The notes beneath the pieces are model-generated. The model ran no database searches and was not told the origin of the DNA. It was given only the letters and a program-made list of their open reading frames with translations. From contig JBLHPD010000010.1 of assembly GCA_047624165.1 (NCBI GenBank), forward strand, positions 1 through 48,650: DNA of 48,650 nucleotides. The letters are read 5' to 3'. Origin of the DNA: Clostridium_AD sp047624165 (lineage in GTDB: Bacteria; Bacillota; Clostridia; Clostridiales; Clostridiaceae). Shown here in pieces: positions 18,172 to 25,779 of this stretch. A program made the position numbers and the translations under genes. The number at the start of each line of letters is the position of its first letter. Positions within the stretch are counted from its first letter, which is position 1.

Positions 18172-19116
18172 ATGTTAGTTATAAAAGATAATTTTAAAAC
18201 AAAACTTGAATATCCAACGTATATTGCACTCGGAAGTTTTGATGGTCTTCATTTAGGACATATGTCTCTTATAAATAAAACAGTAGAATTAGCAAAGAAT
18301 AATAGTGCTAAAAGCATGATTTGTACTTTTAAAAATCATCCTTTATCTGTTATAAACCAAGAAATCTGCCCAAAACTCATAATGGATAATGACACTAAAA
18401 TAAATTTATTAGAAAATACAGGTATTGATATTGTTAATCTAGTAAGTTTTGATAAAGAGTTTATGAAGCTAACTCCTGAAGAATTTATAAAAAATATGGT
18501 GAATTTCTATAATGCAGAGGGAATAGTTGTTGGGTTCAATTATAGATTTGGTTATAAAAACTTAGGTGATGTAGAAATGCTCCAAAAATATAGTAGTATA
18601 TTAGGATATAAGCTATATGTTTGTGAAGCTATCACTACTAATCATGAAATTGTAAGTAGCTCAAAAATACGACATCTCATAGCTGAGGGTAATATCACTA
18701 AAGCAAATGAGCTTTTAGGAAGGCCTCACACTACTATTGGGAAAGTAATTAAGGGCAAACAACTTGGTAGAAGTATTGGATTTCCAACTGTAAATTTAAA
18801 TTATAATAAGAAATATATTCTTCCTAAGGGTGGGGTATACTATACTGTGGTTGAATATGATAATCACACTTATAAAGCTATAACCAATATAGGGTATAAT
18901 CCCACGGTACAAGGTGGAAAGTTATCAGTGGAAACTCATATTTTAAACTTTGATAAACAAATATATGATGAAGTAGTTAAAATTTATTTTATAAATAGAA
19001 TAAGAGATGAAGTAAAATTTAATACCATTGATGAACTAAAAAAGCAACTTTTAAAGGATAAAGCGTATGCTTTTAGGAAAAAAGAATATGATTTTAAGAA
19101 AAAAATAGAAAAATAA
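18172..19116 (+). CDS. ribF: Bifunctional riboflavin kinase / FAD synthetase
   Basis: The enzyme makes FMN then FAD. The N-terminal nucleotidyl transferase domain has ALGSFDGLHLGHMSLI and VGFNYRFGYKNLGD, ending with VSSSKIRHLI. The C-terminal riboflavin kinase domain starts at RPHTTIGKVIKGKQLGRSIG followed by FPTVNL. Length 314 fits the family. It follows truB by 13 bases as in most Gram-positives. Confidence 0.95.
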   Translation: MLVIKDNFKTKLEYPTYIALGSFDGLHLGHMSLINKTVELAKNNSAKSMICTFKNHPLSVINQEICPKLIMDNDTKINLLENTGIDIVNLVSFDKEFMKLTPEEFIKNMVNFYNAEGIVVGFNYRFGYKNLGDVEMLQKYSSILGYKLYVCEAITTNHEIVSSSKIRHLIAEGNITKANELLGRPHTTIGKVIKGKQLGRSIGFPTVNLNYNKKYILPKGGVYYTVVEYDNHTYKAITNIGYNPTVQGGKLSVETHILNFDKQIYDEVVKIYFINRIRDEVKFNTIDELKKQLLKDKAYAFRKKEYDFKKKIEK

Positions 19117-19137
19117 GCTTTAAGATGTAAAAAATAA

Positions 19138-19166
19138 TTTACAATTTAATCTTAGTTTGTTATAAT
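19138..19166 (+). promoter_or_regulatory. Sigma-A promoter for rpsO
   Basis: TTTACA (19138-19143), a 17-base spacer, and a perfect TATAAT (19161-19166). Transcription should begin near 19173, leaving a leader of about 75 bases. Confidence 0.7.
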
Positions 19167-19172
19167 TGATTT

Positions 19173-19247
19173 GAACCTTATGCTAAGTTCACCGAATAAC
19201 CAACGGTGTACTTGGAATATGGGGATTATATTCGGAGGTGTTGTAAA
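19173..19247 (+). promoter_or_regulatory. rpsO 5' leader, possible S15 autoregulatory site
   Basis: The leader folds into a bulged hairpin at its very start (GAACCTTA-TGC-TAAGTTC, 19173-19190) and a second stem CACCG/CGGTG (19190-19208). It ends with a strong GGAGGTG (19234-19240) 7 bases from the ATG. S15 is known to repress its own translation through differing leader structures in several bacterial groups. That this leader does so is inference. Confidence 0.4.
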
Positions 19248-19511
19248 ATGCAAAAGGTTACAAAACAAGAAATAATGATTAAACATGCGAGACATGAAGG
19301 AGATACAGGTTCTCCAGAAGTGCAAATCGCACTACTTACTGAAAGAATTTTAGAATTAACTGAACACTTGAAAATTCATAAAAAGGACCACCATTCAAGA
19401 AGAGGTCTACTAATGATGGTTGGACAAAGAAAAGGAATGATAGGTTACTTAAAGAATCAAGATATAGAAAGATATCGTTCAATTCTTGCAGAATTAGGTT
19501 TAAGGAAATAA
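19248..19511 (+). CDS. rpsO: Small ribosomal subunit protein S15 (uS15)
   Basis: An 87-residue primary 16S-binding protein. The block HEGDTGSPEVQIALLTERI and HKKDHHSRRGLLMMVGQRK are diagnostic. An in-frame GTG at 19206 would add 14 residues, but the ATG at 19248 has an ideal ribosome site (GGAGGTG) and gives the standard length. Monocistronic: own promoter upstream and terminator downstream. Confidence 0.97.
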   Translation: MQKVTKQEIMIKHARHEGDTGSPEVQIALLTERILELTEHLKIHKKDHHSRRGLLMMVGQRKGMIGYLKNQDIERYRSILAELGLRK

Positions 19512-19514
19512 TTC

Positions 19515-19540
19515 AGAGCGGCTTAGCCGCTCTATTATTT
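19515..19540 (+). terminator. Intrinsic terminator after rpsO
   Basis: A perfect 8-bp GC-rich stem AGAGCGGC/GCCGCTCT with TTA loop, followed by ATTATTTT. Confidence 0.8.
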
Positions 19541-19630
19541 TAAGTAATAGTAAAAATATATATACAATAAGATTAATAAAATATGTATATTAACTAATAA
19601 TATTAGTGTAAATTGAAGGGAGGAAAATAT

Positions 19631-21754
19631 ATGATTCATATTATGGAAACTACTGTAGCAGGTAGAAATCTTAAAGTTGAATACGGTAAGGTTGGAATGC
19701 TATCAAACTGTGCAATATTCATGAGTTATGGAGAAACAATAGTTATGGTTAACGCAAATGCATCAGAAAAACCAAGGGACGGTATTGATTTTTTTCCACT
19801 AAGTGTAGAATATGAAGAAAGACTTTATTCTGTTGGTAAAATTCCTGGTGGTTTTATAAAGAGAGAAGCGAGACCATCAGAAAGAGCAATCTTAACAGCA
19901 AGGGGTATTGATAGACCACTAAGGCCTCTATTTCCTAAAGGTTATAAAAATGATGTGCAAATTGTATGTACTGTATTATCAGTTGAACAAGATAACTCCC
20001 CTGAGATACTTGCTATGAACGCAGCATCACTAGCATTATGCATATCAAGTATACCTTTTACTGATGCTGTTGCAACGGTTTCAGTGGGCTTAATTGACGG
20101 TAAATTCATACTCAGTCCTACTGTAGAAGAGAGAACTGCTAGTTCTATGAATCTTACAGTTTGTGCAACAAAAGACAATGTTACAATGATTGAAGCCAGT
20201 GGAGATGAAATACCGGAAGATGTAATGATAAACGCAATTGACTTTGCTTTTGAAGCATGTAAAAAAATTGTGGCTTTCCAAGAAGCAGCTGTGGCGAAAT
20301 TTGGAAAAGAAAAAAACATCCCTAAAATTGATAAAATAGATGAAGCACTCCAAAGCGAAGTTAAAGAATTCTCATTTGAAATGTTTAAGACAGCAATGTA
20401 CATAATGGATAAAGATGAGAGAAATGTAAAAGTAGATGAAATAAAACAAAAAATAAGTGCTGAATTTAATGAAAAATATGCAGAAAAAAAATCAGATATA
20501 GGTGAAGTTGTATATGGTATCCAAAAGGAAATAGTTAGAAATATGATGCTTAATGAAAATAGAAGACCGGATGGAAGAGCTTTTGATGAGGTTAGACCAA
20601 TAAGTTGTGAAGTAGGTGTACTTCCACGAACTCATGGAACAGGTCTTTTTACAAGAGGACTTACTCAAGTAATGGGAGTTGCTACACTTGGAGCATTAAA
20701 AGAAGCACAGATATTAGACGGAATAAGTGTTGAAGATACTAAAAGATATATGCATCATTATAATTTTCCAGCTTATAGCGTAGGAGAAACTAAGCCAATG
20801 CGAGGACCTGGCAGACGTGAAATTGGTCATGGAGCATTAGCAGAAAAAGCAGTAGAACCACTTTTACCATCTATAGAAGAATTTCCATATGCTATTAGAG
20901 TTGTATCAGAAGTATTAAGTTCTAATGGTTCAACATCTCAAGCAAGTGTAAGTGCAAGTGTTTTGGCACTACTAGATGCAGGTGTTCCACTTAAGAGACC
21001 GGCGGCAGGTATTGCAATGGGTTTGATTACAAACGCTGACTTATCTAAAGAAAAAGTATTAACTGATATTCAAGGCATAGAAGATTTCTTTGGTGATATG
21101 GACTTTAAAGTTGCCGGAACGGAGAAAGGCATTACAGCTATACAAGTTGATACAAAGCTTCATGGTTTATCTAAATATTGCATTAAAACTGCAATTATAG
21201 ATGCAAAAGTGGCTAGACTTCATATAATAGCTAAAATGAATCAATGTATTGAAGGACCAAGAAGTGAAATGTCACCTTATGCTCCTAGAATGTACATACT
21301 AAATGTAGAGCCTGACAAGATTCGCGACGTAATAGGTAAAGGCGGAGTAACTATAAAGAGAATTATAGCAGAAACTGGTGTTAAAATAGATACTAGTGAT
21401 GATGGTAAAATTGTAATTATGTCTAATGATGGCGTTAGTGCAAATAAAGCAGTTAAAATCATAGAAGAACTAACTAAATCAGTTAAGGTAGGAGAAATAT
21501 ATTTAGGAAAAGTAACAAAAATAGCTGCTTTTGGATGCTTTGTTGAGATACTTCCTAATAAAGAAGGCCTAGTGCATATATCTAAACTTGATTTTGCTAG
21601 AGTAAATAAAGTAGAAGATATTGTATCAGTTGGTGATGAAATATTAGTAAAAGTAATGGAAATAGACAATCAAGGAAGAGTAAATCTTTCAAGAAGAGAT
21701 GCTATGAAAGATAGTGAAAATGAAAAAAAAGACAATGAAAAAAAAGACAATTAA
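19631..21754 (+). CDS. pnp: Polyribonucleotide nucleotidyltransferase (PNPase)
   Basis: A 3'-5' phosphorolytic exoribonuclease. Two RNase PH domains flank an alpha-helical domain (for example FFPLSVEYEERLYSVGKIPG and RGLTQVMGVATLG, then GPGRREIGHGALAEKA and the catalytic-region SDVLSSNGSTSQASV-like segment, here SEVLSSNGSTSQASV). A KH domain (IRDVIGKGGVTIKRI) and an S1 domain (EIYLGKVTKIAAFGCFVEIL) follow. The C terminus is a charged NEKKDNEKKDN repeat. The ATG at 19631 sits 7 bases after GGGAGG (19618-19623); an upstream in-frame TTG at 19613 precedes that site and is rejected. About 707 residues. Confidence 0.96.
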   Translation: MIHIMETTVAGRNLKVEYGKVGMLSNCAIFMSYGETIVMVNANASEKPRDGIDFFPLSVEYEERLYSVGKIPGGFIKREARPSERAILTARGIDRPLRPLFPKGYKNDVQIVCTVLSVEQDNSPEILAMNAASLALCISSIPFTDAVATVSVGLIDGKFILSPTVEERTASSMNLTVCATKDNVTMIEASGDEIPEDVMINAIDFAFEACKKIVAFQEAAVAKFGKEKNIPKIDKIDEALQSEVKEFSFEMFKTAMYIMDKDERNVKVDEIKQKISAEFNEKYAEKKSDIGEVVYGIQKEIVRNMMLNENRRPDGRAFDEVRPISCEVGVLPRTHGTGLFTRGLTQVMGVATLGALKEAQILDGISVEDTKRYMHHYNFPAYSVGETKPMRGPGRREIGHGALAEKAVEPLLPSIEEFPYAIRVVSEVLSSNGSTSQASVSASVLALLDAGVPLKRPAAGIAMGLITNADLSKEKVLTDIQGIEDFFGDMDFKVAGTEKGITAIQVDTKLHGLSKYCIKTAIIDAKVARLHIIAKMNQCIEGPRSEMSPYAPRMYILNVEPDKIRDVIGKGGVTIKRIIAETGVKIDTSDDGKIVIMSNDGVSANKAVKIIEELTKSVKVGEIYLGKVTKIAAFGCFVEILPNKEGLVHISKLDFARVNKVEDIVSVGDEILVKVMEIDNQGRVNLSRRDAMKDSENEKKDNEKKDN

Positions 21755-21758
21755 TAAT

Positions 21759-21790
21759 AGAAGGGCTTAGATGCCTTTTTATTTTTTTTA
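21759..21790 (+). terminator. Intrinsic terminator after pnp
   Basis: A short stem AAGGGC/GCCTTT (one G-T pair) with a 6-base loop, then a long T-rich run broken by a single A. Confidence 0.65.
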
Positions 21791-21848
21791 ATAATATTGC
21801 CCTAATATGCACATAGTAAATATAAATTCTCATTAAGGAGAGGCGCAT

Positions 21849-23123
21849 ATGTATAATTTGTTTAAGTTAGATAATGGATTAAGAGTTGTAGTTGAAAACA
21901 TTGAATATGTAAATTCTGTTAGTGTAGGTTTGTGGGTGGAAAATGGTTCTAGAAATGAAGGCATAACTAGCAGTGGAATATCACATTTTATTGAACACAT
22001 GCTTTTCAAAGGAACACCTAGTAGAACAGCAAAACAAATTGCAGAAGCTATTGAAGACGTGGGTGGCCAAATAAACGCATTTACAGGAAGGGAAGCTACA
22101 TGTTTTTATATAAAAGCATTAGATACACATTTAGAATTATCGCTTGATATTCTGTCAGATATGCTTTTCAATAGTGATTTTTCAGAAGATGAAATTGAAA
22201 AAGAAAAAGGTGTAATTGTTGAAGAAATAAATATGAGTGAAGATTCACCTGAGGATGTCTTAGCAGATTTACATACAAAAGCAATTTGGAATACAGATTC
22301 TATTTCACTACCTATTTTAGGAACTATGAATACTGTAAAATCTTTTAGTAGAAAAATGATAATAGAATATAAAGATTCGTACTATATACCAGAAAACTCA
22401 GTTATATCTATATCTGGTAAATTTGACATGAAAAATATAGAATCACTCGTGCAAAAGTACTTTGGTAAATGGAATTGTAAAAATAAAAATATTACTAATT
22501 ATACTAGTCCTGAAATATTTAAGCACCATTATTTTAGAAAAAAAGATATTGAACAACTACATATAAGCCTTGGAATTCCTGGCATAGAGCTTGGAAATGA
22601 TGATACCTATACTTTAATATTACTAAGCAATATATTAGGTGGGGGAGCGTCATCACGATTGTTTCAAAAGGTTCGTGAAGAATTAGGTGTATGTTACTCA
22701 ATATATTCTTATATATCAGCGTTTAAAAATACAGGAATTATAAGCATTTATGCGGGGCTAAATCCAATGTACGCGGAAGTGGCTATTGATTCAATAAAAG
22801 AAGAGGTAAGTAAATTTGCTAGATTAGGAATTGATAGTGAAAAATTAAACAAAGCTAAAGAACAGTTAAAAGGTAGTTATATTCTAGGTCTTGAAAGCAC
22901 AAGCAGTAGAATGTTTAGTAATGGGAGATCTGTCATGTTTTTAAACAAAATAAATACGCCTAAAGATGTTCTACGAAAAATTAATGAAATAGATATGTCA
23001 AGGGTAAACGCTGTAATGGAAAAGACTTTTAAAAACGGAATAATAAATTCTGCTTATGTAGGCAAAGAAAAAGAGATGCTTAAAAAAGTTTTTAAAGGTA
23101 ATATTGTTTCTATGGATAAGTAA
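21849..23123 (+). CDS. M16-family zinc peptidase (processing-protease-like)
   Basis: A 424-residue single-chain pitrilysin-family protease. The inverted zinc motif HxxEH appears as SHFIEHMLFKGTPSRTA, followed by QINAFTGREATCFY and the third ligand in GVIVEEINM. The inactive-domain half carries GIPGIELG and LGGGASSRLFQKVREELGVCYSI. In Bacillus the equivalent gene after pnp is mlpA/ymxG, whose substrate is poorly defined. Cytoplasmic: no signal peptide is visible. ATG follows AAGGAG. Confidence 0.93.
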   Translation: MYNLFKLDNGLRVVVENIEYVNSVSVGLWVENGSRNEGITSSGISHFIEHMLFKGTPSRTAKQIAEAIEDVGGQINAFTGREATCFYIKALDTHLELSLDILSDMLFNSDFSEDEIEKEKGVIVEEINMSEDSPEDVLADLHTKAIWNTDSISLPILGTMNTVKSFSRKMIIEYKDSYYIPENSVISISGKFDMKNIESLVQKYFGKWNCKNKNITNYTSPEIFKHHYFRKKDIEQLHISLGIPGIELGNDDTYTLILLSNILGGGASSRLFQKVREELGVCYSIYSYISAFKNTGIISIYAGLNPMYAEVAIDSIKEEVSKFARLGIDSEKLNKAKEQLKGSYILGLESTSSRMFSNGRSVMFLNKINTPKDVLRKINEIDMSRVNAVMEKTFKNGIINSAYVGKEKEMLKKVFKGNIVSMDK

Positions 23124-23312
23124 ATTTATTTGAAAGTATATGGAAATTATGCATAACTCCTTAATATATTCCATAGTATTTTAGTGGCATGAAAATAAAT
23201 AGATAAGGTTAGGTTAGACGCGACTAGAATAGGCACGTCTAGAATAGGTGAGTATACTGAATTGCTATTTATTTGAAAGTTTCTTTAATAGAATTGTTAA
23301 GGAGGGTGTTTT
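23124..23312 (+). repeat. Intergenic region with nested short direct repeats
   Basis: The 14-mer ATTTATTTGAAAGT occurs exactly at 23124-23137 and again at 23267-23280, bracketing 129 bases. Inside, CTAGAATAGG occurs at 23224-23233 and 23239-23248 (a 15-base imperfect tandem), overlapped by an inverted repeat TAGACG/CGTCTA (23215-23220 and 23236-23241). No gene is visible. Confidence 0.7.
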
Positions 23313-23588
23313 ATGGAAGATAATATAAAACTGTATAGTGAAATGGAAAGATATGAAATTATCAATATAAATGATGGTGATAAATATAGCAATTTAGGTA
23401 GTAATGATGTAGTTATTGATGAAAATGGTATTTTAAAATTTTTAATTATAAATGAAGGTAGCTCTAAATTTAGTTTTTTTCACAATAATGAAATCATTGA
23501 AATACCTTGGGAATATGTTAAAAAAATAGGTTCTAGAACTATAATAATTGATGTTGATAACGAATTTTTGAAAAAATCTCATATTTAA
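23313..23588 (+). CDS. ymxH: PRC-barrel protein, YlmC/YmxH sporulation-associated family
   Basis: A 91-residue protein with a single PRC-barrel-like fold: an initial KLYSEMERYEIININDGDKY, the DVVIDENGILKFLII strand pair and IPWEYVKKIGSRTIIID at the end. Members of the YlmC/YmxH family are found in spore formers and in this same place between the M16 peptidase and aspartokinase. The biochemical role is unknown. Strong AGGAGGGTG ribosome site. Confidence 0.82.
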   Translation: MEDNIKLYSEMERYEIININDGDKYSNLGSNDVVIDENGILKFLIINEGSSKFSFFHNNEIIEIPWEYVKKIGSRTIIIDVDNEFLKKSHI

Positions 23589-23596
23589 CGACATTT

Positions 23597-23638
23597 CAAC
23601 TTTGAAAAAGATGATTACAACTTTGAAAAAGATGATTA
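23597..23638 (+). repeat. Two-copy 21-bp tandem repeat
   Basis: An exact 21-base unit beginning CAACTTTGAAAAAG and ending ATGATTA occurs at 23597-23617 and again immediately at 23618-23638. It lies between the ymxH stop and the dapG ribosome site. Confidence 0.9.
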
Positions 23639-23654
23639 ATTTGGGAGGACATAA

Positions 23655-24845
23655 ATGAAAATATTAGTGCAAAAGTTTGGAGGTACATCTGTATCTACAG
23701 GGGAAAAAAGAAAGTTTGTAGCATGCAAAGTAATAAACGCAAAGGCTGAGGGTTATTTCCCTGTGGTAGTAGTATCTGCCATGGGAAGAAAAGGAGAACC
23801 TTACGCTACAGACACATTGTTATCACTTATAGATGAAAATTTTAAAGTCGAAAATCCATTAGCAATAGATTTACTAATGAGTTGTGGTGAAACTATAAGT
23901 ACTGTAATAATGTGTAATGAATTAAACAATAATGGTATTAATGCTGTGCCTTTAACTGGCGGACAAGCAGGTATAGTTACAGATTCTAATTATACAAATG
24001 CAGCAATACTCAATGTGGATACAAAAAAAATATTGGATATTCTGGAAAAGGGGAAAATTCCTGTAGTAGCAGGATTTCAGGGCATGGATGAAAAGGGCTA
24101 TATTACGACCATAGGAAGAGGTGGGAGTGATGTTACTGCTGCTACACTGGGAGCGGCACTTAATGCAGTAGAGACTCAAATATACACTGATGTAGATGGA
24201 ATTATGACAGCGGATCCAAGAATAGTTTCGGAGGCTAGCTTAATAAAAAAAATAAGCTATGGTGAAATCTTTCAATTTGCAGATCAAGGAGCAAAGGTAA
24301 TACACCCAAGGGCAGTCGAAATATCTAGAAAATATAATATACCACTAGTAATAAAAAATACTATGAACAATTGTGATGGGACAGTAATTAGTAATTTCGT
24401 AGATGAGGCATATGAAAATATTATTACTGGTATTACACATATGAATAATAGAGTTCAAATAAAAATATGTAAAAATTTAGGATCTAGCTACGATGATCTC
24501 TTTGATATTTTAGCTGAAAACCAAATAAGCATAGATCTCATAAACGTTTTTCCTAAAGAAAAAATATTTACTATTGATGAAAAGGACTTTATTAAATTTG
24601 AGAATTTAATAAAGGAACTTGATATGTCATATTCTTTTGTGAAGGATTGTAGTAAACTTTCAATTATAGGCTCGAAAATGAGAGGTATACCTGGTGTTAT
24701 GGCGAGAATACTTAAGTCGTTAACTAGAGAAAATATTGAAGTTCTGCAAACGGCAGATTCACATATGACTATATGGTGTCTTGTAGAAACAGTATATGTT
24801 GAAAAAGCAATTAATGCACTGCACAGGGAATTTAAATTAGGATAG
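23655..24845 (+). CDS. dapG: Aspartate kinase
   Basis: Catalyses ATP-dependent phosphorylation of aspartate, the first step to lysine, diaminopimelate, threonine and methionine. N-terminal kinase motif VQKFGGTSVST, then IGRGGSDVTAATLGAALNA and TDVDGIMTADPRIV. C-terminal ACT domains include GSKMRGIPGVMARIL and LQTADSHMTIWCLVE. Length 396 is that of the alpha chain of Bacillus-type enzymes. The location next to ymxH and tepA matches dapG (DAP-responsive isoenzyme in Bacillus). The effector cannot be read from sequence. Confidence 0.92.
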   Translation: MKILVQKFGGTSVSTGEKRKFVACKVINAKAEGYFPVVVVSAMGRKGEPYATDTLLSLIDENFKVENPLAIDLLMSCGETISTVIMCNELNNNGINAVPLTGGQAGIVTDSNYTNAAILNVDTKKILDILEKGKIPVVAGFQGMDEKGYITTIGRGGSDVTAATLGAALNAVETQIYTDVDGIMTADPRIVSEASLIKKISYGEIFQFADQGAKVIHPRAVEISRKYNIPLVIKNTMNNCDGTVISNFVDEAYENIITGITHMNNRVQIKICKNLGSSYDDLFDILAENQISIDLINVFPKEKIFTIDEKDFIKFENLIKELDMSYSFVKDCSKLSIIGSKMRGIPGVMARILKSLTRENIEVLQTADSHMTIWCLVETVYVEKAINALHREFKLG

Positions 24846-24901
24846 AAAATGTATATAGTTTCACTTAATGCACAAAATAAAGTGGATTAGGAGGAATGCA
24901 A

Positions 24902-25600
24902 ATGTCAAAAGCTGAAAAAAACAAAGAATGTACGGAAAAAGAAAGTGCTGTGGAAACTCAAATCGAAAATATCAAAGAGCTGGGAGCAACTAATATTCCA
25001 ATACAGGACGATAAAATTCAAATTTTGTCTATCATAGGTCAAATAGAAGGACACACGATGTTATCTCCTCAAACAAAAACTACCAAGTATGAACATGTTA
25101 TTCCACAGCTAATTGCTATGGAAAGGGATGAAAAAGTAAAAGGTATTCTTATAGTGCTAAATACCGTTGGAGGGGATGTGGAAGCAGGCCTTGCAATAGC
25201 AGAGATGATTAGAAGCCTTAGTAAACCAACTGTATCACTTGTAATAGGAGGAGGGCATTCAATTGGGATACCACTTGCAACAGCTGCGATATATTCATTC
25301 ATTTCCCCATCTGCAACTATGATAATTCATCCTATAAGAATGAATGGTCTGATAATAGGGGTTCCTCAAACTTTTGAGTATTTTAATAAAATGCAAGAGA
25401 GAATAACTGAATTTATTATTAGAACCTCCCGTATTGATAAGGAAACTGTAAATAGATTAATGCTTCAAACTGATGAGCTTTTGAATGATATGGGTACTAT
25501 ACTTATCGGAAAACAAGCGGTTGATAATGGATTGATAGATGAGGTTGGTGGCATTAGTGAAGCCTTATCAAAATTAAACGAAATGATAGATAAGGTGTAA
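24902..25600 (+). CDS. tepA: ClpP-fold serine protease, TepA/YmfB family
   Basis: A 232-residue protein of the ClpP/crotonase fold called translocation-enhancing protein TepA in Bacillus. The presumed nucleophile is Ser120 in GGGHSIGIPLA and the base His143 in TMIIHPIRM; VLNTVGGDVEAGLAIAEMI forms the oxyanion-side strand and helix. ATG at 24896 is only 1 base from AGGAGG, so the ATG at 24902 (7 bases) is taken. It sits between dapG and ftsK as in Bacillus. Cytoplasmic. In spore formers a paralogue is implicated in small acid-soluble protein turnover, so substrate assignment stays open. Confidence 0.86.
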   Translation: MSKAEKNKECTEKESAVETQIENIKELGATNIPIQDDKIQILSIIGQIEGHTMLSPQTKTTKYEHVIPQLIAMERDEKVKGILIVLNTVGGDVEAGLAIAEMIRSLSKPTVSLVIGGGHSIGIPLATAAIYSFISPSATMIIHPIRMNGLIIGVPQTFEYFNKMQERITEFIIRTSRIDKETVNRLMLQTDELLNDMGTILIGKQAVDNGLIDEVGGISEALSKLNEMIDKV

Positions 25601-25645
25601 AAATAGATATAAATAGGTCATTATGACCTATTTATATCTATTTTA
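25601..25645 (+). terminator. Long intrinsic terminator after tepA
   Basis: A perfect 20-bp AT-rich stem (25601-25620 with 25624-25643) around a TTA loop, ending in TTTTATT. The same features read from the other strand make it potentially bidirectional. Confidence 0.85.
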
Positions 25646-25779
25646 TTGACATTTTACCATGACCATTAGAATATGATAAATTATTTCTATAGAATTACTT
25701 TGAATTTCATTTATAAATCTATTAAAAGTTAGAGGAGATTTGTATATTTTGTAGAAATATTAAGAGTGGAGGTGTTACT

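Noticed and set aside
19206..19247. N-terminal extension of S15 from a GTG at 19206
   Set aside because: It covers the structured leader and the GGAGGTG site, and the ATG at 19248 gives the standard 87 residues.
23184..23201. TGGCATG upstream of ymxH as a second sigma-54 promoter
   Set aside because: No GC is found at the required 12-base distance from the GG.
25646..25686. TTGACA at 25646 as the ftsK promoter
   Set aside because: The candidate -10 elements lie at 15 (TAGAAT) or 20 (TATGAT) bases, outside the usual 16-18, so no promoter is called.
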